NCBI RefSeq assembly: GCF_003480915.1
Contig: NZ_QUKD01000001.1
Location: 62,001 to 126,000, forward strand
Origin: Parabacteroides sp. TM07-1AC
GTDB taxonomy: Bacteria > Bacteroidota > Bacteroidia > Bacteroidales > Tannerellaceae
DNA length: 64,000 bases
Direction of reading: 5' to 3'
The translations under genes and the position numbers were made by a program. Position 1 is the stretch's first letter. Each line of letters begins with the position of its first letter. Positions 15,888-22,842 of the stretch are shown piece after piece. The notes below the pieces were generated by a model. It was not told where the DNA came from. It was given only the letters and a program-made list of their open reading frames with translations, and ran no database searches.

Positions 15888-17269
15888 TGGATGCGGATAA
15901 GACGAATAATATGGAAATGGGCGGTATGACCATTGTCGAACTGGAAAGTACGCTGGTTTGTTGCCTGATGACTTCATTGGATGCTCCGATGCAGGTCTCC
16001 ACGATGTTACGTGAGGAGATGTTTTCGGATAAATCGCTGGGATTTATCTTCGGTGTAATCTTGGATTTGTACGATCAGGGCGTGCAGCCGGATATGGTGA
16101 CGGTAGAAACCGGAATGCGCCGGCAGGATGAAGCCCGCTGGAAGGAACTGAATGGACTGTCGTTCCTGCTTCCGGCGATGCTGAATGTGCGCAATGCGGA
16201 GAATGTAATACGTTATGCCGAAGAGGTGAAACGGCAATATAAGTTACGCTGCCTGATGCAGTTGTTCGTGACGTTAAATTTTAGTTCCGGGAAATTCGAT
16301 GCCGATCCCGACAAGCTGATTGCGGAAGCGGAACAGTCGTTGCAGGAGCTTCGGCGCGACACAGCCGGTGGAAAAGCGATGCGTACGGTAGGAGAATTGG
16401 CGGAAGAAGCTTTGCAATGGCATAGCAGGCGTGCCGGGGCATCGGAGGATGTGACCCGTTTGTTGACCGGGATAGAGGAGCTCGACTATGTAACGGGAGG
16501 TTTGCACAGGGGCGAAATCATCATTCTAGGGGGCCGTCCGAGTGATGGGAAGACTGCGGTGGCACTTCATATAGCCGTCAATGCAGCGAAGGAAGGGAAG
16601 CATGTCTGTTTGTTCAGCCTCGAAATGTCGGATTTGCAGATGCTGAACCGTATCCTGGCCGGTATGACGGATGTGGATCCGAACCATTTGCGGATCAGCG
16701 GACTGACCGGGAAGGAACTGGAGCAATTGAAAGAGGCAAGCCGCAAACTGGAACATCTTCCTCTCTATATGGATTATACGCCTTGCAACACCGTCAGCGA
16801 TATACGTGCCAAGGTGATGCTGAAAAGCAAACAAGGGGAATGTGATTTGGTGGTGATCGATTATTTGCACCTGCTGTCGTCTGTCCGACAGAAGAATGAA
16901 ACGCAGGATCAGGTCGTGGGGCGTAATGTGGTAGCCCTGAAACAGCTGGCCCTGGAGGCCGATTGTCCGGTACTGCTTGTTTCGCAGATGAACCGGGCCT
17001 GTGATACACGTGCTGACAGGGCACATATCCCGGTGATGAGCGACCTGAGAGATTCGGGTACGATCGAGCAGGTGGCGGATTGTGTCGTGTTTGTTTACCG
17101 TCCCGAGAAGCATGGCATTACGAAAGATGAACGGACGGGTGAAAGCCTGGTAGGAGTAGGCAAACTCTATATTGTGAAGAACAGGAACGGGGCGACCGGC
17201 ATTGCACGGTTCCGTTATAATCCTTCGTATACAAAAATCACAAACTATTGTAATACCGTAACATCATGA
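15887..17269 (+). CDS. Second DnaB-like replicative helicase (accessory paralogue)
   Basis: 460 residues with both DnaB domains: an N-terminal helical DnaB_N domain (about 12-115) and the RecA-like motor. Walker A is GGRPSDGKT at 215-223 with K222, Walker B lies in CDLVVIDYLHLL, and SQMNRACDTRADR, SDLRDSGTIEQVADCVVFVYRPE and NRNGATGIARF are the other helicase motifs. All catalytic positions look intact. It is distinct from the chromosomal dnaB at 27411, shorter and more diverged. Its stop overlaps the primase start (ATGA), tying it to a dedicated primase as in phage or plasmid replication modules. Confidence 0.9.
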   Translation: MDADKTNNMEMGGMTIVELESTLVCCLMTSLDAPMQVSTMLREEMFSDKSLGFIFGVILDLYDQGVQPDMVTVETGMRRQDEARWKELNGLSFLLPAMLNVRNAENVIRYAEEVKRQYKLRCLMQLFVTLNFSSGKFDADPDKLIAEAEQSLQELRRDTAGGKAMRTVGELAEEALQWHSRRAGASEDVTRLLTGIEELDYVTGGLHRGEIIILGGRPSDGKTAVALHIAVNAAKEGKHVCLFSLEMSDLQMLNRILAGMTDVDPNHLRISGLTGKELEQLKEASRKLEHLPLYMDYTPCNTVSDIRAKVMLKSKQGECDLVVIDYLHLLSSVRQKNETQDQVVGRNVVALKQLALEADCPVLLVSQMNRACDTRADRAHIPVMSDLRDSGTIEQVADCVVFVYRPEKHGITKDERTGESLVGVGKLYIVKNRNGATGIARFRYNPSYTKITNYCNTVTS

Positions 17270-18453
17270 CGCATCAGGAAATAAATCATATAAAACAGTC
17301 GGCTCCGCAGATCGAAGAGGTCATCGGACGATATGTGCTGCTGACACGGAAAGGCAAAAGCCTGCTGGGGCTTTGTCCGTTCCATGAAGATCATCATCCT
17401 TCTTTGGTTGTTAACCAGGAGAAGCAATATTTTACCTGTTTTGCATGCGGGGAGAAAGGGGATGTGATCCATTTTTTACAGAAGATAGAAGGGCTGTCGT
17501 TTAAGGAAGCGGTTAAGAAATTAAAAATTGAAAATGGAACATTGAAAATTAAATCCGAAGTCAAACCCGGAGTCAAATTGACAAACCCCGTTTGTGAAAC
17601 AGAAAAATTTTCAATTTTCAATTCTCAATTTTCAATTGAAAAAAACCTTCAGTTTTTTTCGTCTCTCCTTCCTGCCGCTTCCGGAGATTCGGACCTGACT
17701 CCGACCTGGCTTGATTTTGAGGTAGGAACTTCCCCGGCTATGGTTGCCGGGGAATGGAAAGCGATGCGTAACCGGCTGGTATTCCCGATACGGGATGAAG
17801 AAGGTATACTGGTAGGATTTGGAGCGCGTCGACTGACGGAGGCACCGGGCTCTCCCAAATATATCAATTCGCCGACCAGTGAACTTTATCGTAAGAACGA
17901 GCTTCTTTACGGATTGAATATCGCCCGCAAGGCAATTAGGGAAAAAGGATATGCCATACTGGTGGAAGGCTACAAAGACGTGCTGGCGATGCATGCAGCG
18001 GGATTCGGAAATACAGTGGCGCTTTGTGGAACGGCTTTATGCGACGGCCATATTGCGCTGCTGAAGAAATATACATCGCGGGTATTGGTGATGCTGGATG
18101 CGGATACGGCTGGAAGAAATGCTTCGGAAAAGGCCGTTTCGCTTCTAAGGATGCAGGGTATACGGGCTTACGGGGTAGAATTGCCGGAGGGGGAAGATCC
18201 CGACTCGTTGTTCCGGCTTTGGGGAAAAGAGCGGTTTATCGGTTATCTCCGGAAAAAGCTTGCAGAGGACTCGCCTTCGGAAGAGGCTTTGTTATTGGAA
18301 CGTATCCGGACAGGGATACAGACGTTGTCTGGCATTACGGATATGACGGAAAGGATGCAGGCGCTTCGTCGCTTGAATACCGGGATTGCTTACCTGACCG
18401 GTCTGTCGCAGAGGCAGAAACGTCCGGCCACTATGGATTGGAGGTGGGCATGA
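17266..18453 (+). CDS. Short DnaG-like primase (CHC2 zinc finger plus Toprim)
   Basis: 395 residues. The zinc-binding site is CPFH...CFAC (C37, H40, C58, C61). The Toprim core is visible as EGYKD with E234 and DADTAG with D278 and D280, so the catalytic centre is complete. The C-terminal helicase-binding domain of full DnaG (about 600 residues) is missing or much reduced. Between zinc finger and core, residues about 84-130 are encoded by an AT-rich repeat and give a Lys/Ile/Asn-rich linker. Coupled by ATGA to DnaB-like upstream and to DUF4248 downstream. It would make primers for a dedicated replication event; which DNA is unknown. Confidence 0.88.
   Translation: MTHQEINHIKQSAPQIEEVIGRYVLLTRKGKSLLGLCPFHEDHHPSLVVNQEKQYFTCFACGEKGDVIHFLQKIEGLSFKEAVKKLKIENGTLKIKSEVKPGVKLTNPVCETEKFSIFNSQFSIEKNLQFFSSLLPAASGDSDLTPTWLDFEVGTSPAMVAGEWKAMRNRLVFPIRDEEGILVGFGARRLTEAPGSPKYINSPTSELYRKNELLYGLNIARKAIREKGYAILVEGYKDVLAMHAAGFGNTVALCGTALCDGHIALLKKYTSRVLVMLDADTAGRNASEKAVSLLRMQGIRAYGVELPEGEDPDSLFRLWGKERFIGYLRKKLAEDSPSEEALLLERIRTGIQTLSGITDMTERMQALRRLNTGIAYLTGLSQRQKRPATMDWRWA
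17518..17640. repeat. AATTTTCAATT repeat cluster inside the primase coding sequence
   Basis: Words such as TTGAAAATT and their complements AATTTTCAA occur several times in both orientations (TTAAAAATTGAAAATGG at the left; AATTTTCAATTTTCAATT, TCTCAATTTTCAATTGAAA at the right), giving a potential stem. The stretch keeps the primase frame open and encodes the interdomain linker. Base use is unlike the surrounding gene. Confidence 0.6.
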
Positions 18454-18719
18454 AACGGGAAGATGAAAAAGACAAGAAAAAATCTATGGAAGAAGAAGAG
18501 GAAAAGAAGTGGAAGAACCGCAGTTTTACCTGGATGGAACTAGGCGTGTTGTATAGTCCGACACTGACTCCCGCGGCTGCTTCCCGTCGGTTGAAAGCCT
18601 GGGTGATGGCGAATGGCGGTCTGATCCGTAGCCTGACAAAGACAGGCTGGAACCGTACACAACGTATTCTGACACCACGTCAGGTAGGGTGTATTGTGGA
18701 GGTGCTCGGGGAACCTTAA
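18450..18719 (+). CDS. DUF4248 family protein
   Basis: 89 residues starting at the ATGA overlap with the primase stop. After a highly charged Lys/Glu N-terminus (residues 1-25), the segment RSFTWMELGVLYSPTLTPAAASRRLKAW and the end LTPRQVGCIVEVLGEP match the DUF4248 pattern common in Bacteroides and Parabacteroides (Y.P..TP..A..KL..W, FTP.QV..IVE.LGEP). The function of the family is unknown; it typically travels with VirE-type primases, HU-HIG proteins and amidases in capsule-associated cassettes, and here with a DnaB/primase pair. Confidence 0.82.
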   Translation: MKREDEKDKKKSMEEEEEKKWKNRSFTWMELGVLYSPTLTPAAASRRLKAWVMANGGLIRSLTKTGWNRTQRILTPRQVGCIVEVLGEP

Positions 18720-18731
18720 AAAAATGTGTTT

Positions 18732-19481
18732 ATGATGAATATATCGATCCGGTTTAAGAAACTGATTCTGTCTGCCTGTTGGCTGCTGATGGCAGTCGGT
18801 CTTCACGCCCAACATTCGATGGGAGTGACGGGGTTATTGAATATCCCGACGGCGGATATGCAGGCGGACGGGACATTTATGGCGGGGGTGAATTACCTGC
18901 CGGAACAGATGCTTCCCGAGCATTGGGATTATAATTCGGGGAATTATTTCCTGAATATGACTTTTCTGCCTTGCCTGGAAATAGGGTATCGCTGTACGCT
19001 GCTGAAACTCAAGACTGGGAAGTGGAACCAGGATCGTTCGGTGTCGCTCAGGATACGTCCGCTGAAAGAGGGGAAATACTGGCCGTCGGTGGTCGTGGGG
19101 AGCAATGACGCTTTGACGACCGGGCAGCTGAATACGTTCAGTGAAGTTTCCGGTAACCGTTATTTCTCGTCGGTGTACGGAGTAGCGACGAAGCATTTCC
19201 TGCCCGGCGGTCATGACCTGGCATTCACGTTCGGATGGAATATCCCGTTCCGCAAACATGCCGTTCGTGACGGGGTTTTCGGAGGAATGAGTTATTCACC
19301 GGCCTTCTGCCGTCCGCTTTCCCTGATGGCGGAGTATGACGGAAACGCGGTGAATATGGGCGGGAGTGTCCGGCTTTTCAATCATTTTACGGTGCATGTG
19401 TTTTGCTATGACCTGGAAGCGGTGTCGTGCGGGGTACGGTACGAACTGGTGTTACTGGGTAAGAAAGGGGGCAGACCATGA
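18732..19481 (+). CDS. YjbH/GfcD-like outer membrane protein, N-terminal half
   Basis: 249 residues from the ATG at 18732; a GTG six bases earlier is also possible. A signal peptide (KLILSACWLLMAVGLHAQ) precedes HSMGVTGLLNIPTADMQADGTFMAGVNYLP, the start pattern of YjbH-like beta-barrel proteins that are thought to help exopolysaccharide secretion. Alternating aromatic and polar strands follow to the end. It is far shorter than full-length YjbH (about 700 residues) and the remainder is encoded by the next gene, which starts in its stop (ATGA). High GC compared with the capsule genes. Sits twelve bases after DUF4248. Confidence 0.75.
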   Translation: MMNISIRFKKLILSACWLLMAVGLHAQHSMGVTGLLNIPTADMQADGTFMAGVNYLPEQMLPEHWDYNSGNYFLNMTFLPCLEIGYRCTLLKLKTGKWNQDRSVSLRIRPLKEGKYWPSVVVGSNDALTTGQLNTFSEVSGNRYFSSVYGVATKHFLPGGHDLAFTFGWNIPFRKHAVRDGVFGGMSYSPAFCRPLSLMAEYDGNAVNMGGSVRLFNHFTVHVFCYDLEAVSCGVRYELVLLGKKGGRP

Positions 19482-20704
19482 GGCGGAGGTGTTGGATGAC
19501 GAGTCTCCTGCTGTTGTGGGGGATGGCTGTGGCTGTACAGGGGCAGCATTCGCAAAATCATCTGCCTACGGGCAGGTCGGTGGAGGAAGCGGCAGAGCAG
19601 GTGTTGTTGTCGCTGGGTATGGAGGAAGTGAGGGTGGCGCAGACCGATTCGGTTTGCACTGTCGCTTACGAGGATAATATTTACCGGGGGACTTACCGGG
19701 GACTGGCTGCGGTGGCGGAGAGCTTGCGGAAACTGCCGGAGGCGGAACAGGCTGTCCGATATGAGCTGGTGGTGCTGGATGACCGGATACCGCGGTTGCT
19801 GCTGACATTGCCCCGGGAGGTGGAGGCCCTGGAGGTCAGCTACGATACGGACGAGGCGATGCGCCGGTTGAAAGGGAAGGAGAGCCGGAACCGGATGGCG
19901 GGACGGGTCGATGTGGTCCTGTATCCGGAGTTGTTCCTGCAAAATTCGTGGCTCGACAAGTTGTATGGGGTGGCAGTCAATTTCTCGCCTGCCATCGAGA
20001 TGGACCTTTGGAAAGGGGCGGTACTGACAGGGCAGGTGATATTGCCGCTTTATACGAATATGACGGATTATCGGAAATACATACGTCCGGGAGTGATCAT
20101 GCTCCGGCAGGAGTTCCGTTTGCCGGGCGGTGTGCTGGGACGGCTGACGGCGGGTAACTTTACGGGTAACCGGATGGGGGTGGACGCCGCTTTGCGTTAT
20201 CAGCCTGCCCGGGGACGGTGGATGGTCGGGGCGAATGTCGGACTGACCGGATCGAGTACTTGCTATGGCGGGGAATGGGTGGTGTCAACCTGGAGGAAAG
20301 TGACGGGATCGGTATGGGGACGATATAATGAACCGCGGTATGATTTGCAGATCGACCTGGCGGCTGTGCGGCTGGTGTACGGAGATATGGGGGCACGGCT
20401 GGATTGCCGCCGTCATTTCGGAGAGGTGACGGTCGGTGTGTATGGGATGCTGACCGGCGGGGAGGTGAATGGCGGTTTCCATTTTGCTATTCCCATTCCG
20501 GGGACGAAGCGGGGGAAACGCCGGGCGGTCCGTTTCCGCTTACCGGAATACTTCGCCCATGAATACAGGGCGCGGCATGGTGGTTCCTACGGCGATGAGC
20601 TGCTGGGCTACAGCTATGAGGTCCGTCCCGATGAGAACGGCAGCCGGGGGTATGATGCACCGGACTTCGTTCGAAAAGAGGTTTTAAAGCTCATTACGAA
20701 ATAA
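19478..20704 (+). CDS. YjbH/GfcD-like outer membrane protein, C-terminal half
   Basis: 408 residues with its own signal peptide (MRRRCWMTSLLLLWGMAVAVQG). A small alpha/beta region near residues 25-130 (RSVEEAAEQVLLSLGMEEVRV, YRGTYRGLAAVAESL) is followed by beta-barrel-like repeats such as LAAVRLVYGDMGARLDCRR and the late GEVNGGFHFAIPIPGTKRG, typical of the C-terminal part of YjbH. As both halves have signal peptides, this is a real split into two exported chains rather than a frameshift. Together they would form an outer-membrane pore or accessory for the Wza/Wzc export system downstream (inference). Confidence 0.75.
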   Translation: MRRRCWMTSLLLLWGMAVAVQGQHSQNHLPTGRSVEEAAEQVLLSLGMEEVRVAQTDSVCTVAYEDNIYRGTYRGLAAVAESLRKLPEAEQAVRYELVVLDDRIPRLLLTLPREVEALEVSYDTDEAMRRLKGKESRNRMAGRVDVVLYPELFLQNSWLDKLYGVAVNFSPAIEMDLWKGAVLTGQVILPLYTNMTDYRKYIRPGVIMLRQEFRLPGGVLGRLTAGNFTGNRMGVDAALRYQPARGRWMVGANVGLTGSSTCYGGEWVVSTWRKVTGSVWGRYNEPRYDLQIDLAAVRLVYGDMGARLDCRRHFGEVTVGVYGMLTGGEVNGGFHFAIPIPGTKRGKRRAVRFRLPEYFAHEYRARHGGSYGDELLGYSYEVRPDENGSRGYDAPDFVRKEVLKLITK

Positions 20705-20710
20705 TGGGTC

Positions 20711-20771
20711 AATGTGCCAATTCTGATAAATTCCGAATCTATTGCTATCTCCATTGGCAAATTGGCACATT
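20711..20771. repeat. 12-base inverted repeat in the gap before the lipoprotein gene
   Basis: AATGTGCCAATT at 20711-20722 and its exact complement AATTGGCACATT at 20760-20771, separated by 37 bases that contain a further CATTGGCAAATTGGC echo. It begins six bases after the YjbH stop. It could be a terminator/attenuator stem or a dispersed repeat; no T run follows the second arm. Confidence 0.5.
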
Positions 20772-20825
20772 ATTGAAAACTAAACTTAAAATATATCCTA
20801 AATATTAATATTAAACTTATCAAGT

Positions 20826-22031
20826 ATGAAAACAACTAATTATTGTTCGTTGGGCCTGTTGGCTGCAACGCTGGTGTTTGGCGGATTATTTTTTAATTCC
20901 TGTAAAGACGATGAAGTGGAACCCGTTCCGGAAATCGTGGAAAACCCGCTGGAGAAAGATGCCTATTTCATCACCGGTAAGGTGACGGACGGGGCAAATG
21001 CCCTGGTTGATGTAGCTGTATCGGCCGGAAGTGTATCAGCGAAAACCGATGCAGCAGGTACTTACCTGATAGAAGTGACCAAGAAAGGTACATTTGAACT
21101 GAGCTTCGCAAAAGACGGCTATATCACGATCGGGAATGAAGTAACCATCGACAACGATGCCGATAAAGGAACCATCGTCTCTTATTCACAGGTATTGACA
21201 AAGAAAGCGGATGCTGTCAAAGTCGATCCGGAGAAAGATACGCAGGTGACTGCTTCGGAGGATGTCGATGTGGCTATCCCTGCCGGGGCTGTGAAGACGG
21301 AAACAGATGTGACGATTACTCCGTTTGTACCTGCTGCCGATAAGAAGGTGAAAGAGGCTGCCGATAAGGCGATCGCTACTTCTACTCCGGTGGAAACATC
21401 GTCTGCCCTCTCTTTGACCAGCCTGAGTTGTGAACCGGACGGTCTGACATTCGACAAGCCTGTAGAGATAAAGGTGAAGGCGGAAGAGGCTGAGAACGGC
21501 GTTTATTTCACGAAAGCGAAACATTATGTAAACGGTACGGAAGAAGGGGAAGCCGATTTCGATGCGGAAAATAAATCGTATGTGATTCGCCTGAATGGTT
21601 TCTCCGTGCATGAAGTGAAGGTCGCTACCGACTTTTCTGCCGAATCGGGTAGTGAATCCGTTTTCTCCGAAGTGATAGATAACCTGGGAAAGACGACTGC
21701 CGTATCGAAGAAGTTCTCTTTCAAGATGAAAGACGGCTGGAGGATCGTATCCAAGAGCGCAGGTGTGACAGGCGGTATCGAGGCAAAGCTGATGGCTGCC
21801 CTGACTAATACGTTATCCAGCGGTGAAGGTATCTCTGAAACGGAAATATCCAAAGAGGTGGCAGTATGCGGGGATATGAAGATGTCGGTTGCTTTCAAGC
21901 AGGCATTGGTGAAGTATACTTTCCAGGTAGAGACAAGTGCAGGGACTGAAAGCATTACTGCCGAAAAATACGGAACCGTGTCACAAAGCATCGAAAAGGA
22001 ACAGGGTAATATGAAACCCGAACATAACTAA
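20826..22031 (+). CDS. Lipoprotein with carboxypeptidase-regulatory-like domain
   Basis: 401 residues. A type II signal peptide ends at the lipobox FNSC with C26, followed by acidic KDDEVEP, which favours surface or outer-membrane placement. Residues about 47-110 (YFITGKVTDGANALVDVAVSAG...TDAAGTYLIEV) form a CarboxypepD_reg-like beta sandwich. The middle resembles ZU5-like strands (VDVAIPAGAVKTETDVTITPF) and the rest is beta-rich. No catalytic motif. It lies between YjbH and Wza-like genes, so a structural or anchoring role in polysaccharide assembly is a reasonable guess. Confidence 0.75.
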   Translation: MKTTNYCSLGLLAATLVFGGLFFNSCKDDEVEPVPEIVENPLEKDAYFITGKVTDGANALVDVAVSAGSVSAKTDAAGTYLIEVTKKGTFELSFAKDGYITIGNEVTIDNDADKGTIVSYSQVLTKKADAVKVDPEKDTQVTASEDVDVAIPAGAVKTETDVTITPFVPAADKKVKEAADKAIATSTPVETSSALSLTSLSCEPDGLTFDKPVEIKVKAEEAENGVYFTKAKHYVNGTEEGEADFDAENKSYVIRLNGFSVHEVKVATDFSAESGSESVFSEVIDNLGKTTAVSKKFSFKMKDGWRIVSKSAGVTGGIEAKLMAALTNTLSSGEGISETEISKEVAVCGDMKMSVAFKQALVKYTFQVETSAGTESITAEKYGTVSQSIEKEQGNMKPEHN

Positions 22032-22041
22032 AATCTCGTAA

Positions 22042-22830
22042 ATGAATATGATGAGAAAATATGTGACCTGTCTGTTGGTGTGTGTGGCGGTATTTTTTAC
22101 CGCCTGCACATCGACAAAAAAGATACTCTATTTACAGGATGTCGTCCCGTTGAAGCAGCAGGAGATCGAGCAGAAATACGAAGTGATTATCCATAGCGAT
22201 GACCTGCTGGCTATCATGGTGAACAGCCGCGATCCGGAACTGGCACTGCCTTTCAATATGCCGATGGTGACCTATCAGCTGGGATCGAACAGTACCGGAC
22301 AACAGCGCGTCCTGGGATACCTGGTCGATACGAACGGGGATATCGATTTCCCGATCCTTGGAAAGATCCATGTGGAGGGGCTGACCCGTATGCAGTTGAC
22401 GGAGCTGGTGAAGAACAAGCTGATAGAAGGGGATCTGATCAAAGACCCGATCGTGACGGTACAGTTCCTGAACTTTAAGGTGTCCGTCATGGGAGAGGTG
22501 GGCCGTCCGGGTAGTTTTACTATCTCCGGCGACCGTATTACGCTGCTGGAAGCGTTGAGTATGGCGGGCGACCTGACCATCTACGGACGACGTGACCGGG
22601 TAGGCGTGATCCGTGAAAACAACGGAAAGCGTACGATCCTTTTCCACGACCTGCGCTCGGCGGAGATATTTAATTCGCCCTGTTATTATCTGCAGCAGAA
22701 CGATATCGTGTATGTGGAACCGAATAAAGCGAAGTCGGGACAGAGCGGCATCAACCAGAATAACACAATCGGAGTCTGGGTTTCCGTCATCTCCCTCCTG
22801 ACGACCATCGCAGTATTAATCTTTAAATAA
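22042..22830 (+). CDS. Wza-like polysaccharide export lipoprotein
   Basis: 262 residues with a lipobox (FFTAC, cysteine about residue 21). The polysaccharide export domain follows (YEVIIHSDDLLAIMVNSRDPEL, DTNGDIDFPILGKIHVEGLTRMQL) and then an SLBB domain (VSVMGEVGRPGSFTI, ITLLEALSMAGDLTIYG, LQQNDIVYVEPNK). A hydrophobic C-terminal segment (VWVSVISLLTTIAVLIF) is typical of Bacteroidetes homologues and may cross a membrane. It would form the outer-membrane exit channel with the Wzc-like kinase 12 bases downstream. Confidence 0.92.
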   Translation: MNMMRKYVTCLLVCVAVFFTACTSTKKILYLQDVVPLKQQEIEQKYEVIIHSDDLLAIMVNSRDPELALPFNMPMVTYQLGSNSTGQQRVLGYLVDTNGDIDFPILGKIHVEGLTRMQLTELVKNKLIEGDLIKDPIVTVQFLNFKVSVMGEVGRPGSFTISGDRITLLEALSMAGDLTIYGRRDRVGVIRENNGKRTILFHDLRSAEIFNSPCYYLQQNDIVYVEPNKAKSGQSGINQNNTIGVWVSVISLLTTIAVLIFK

Positions 22831-22842
22831 CCGGATGATCCA

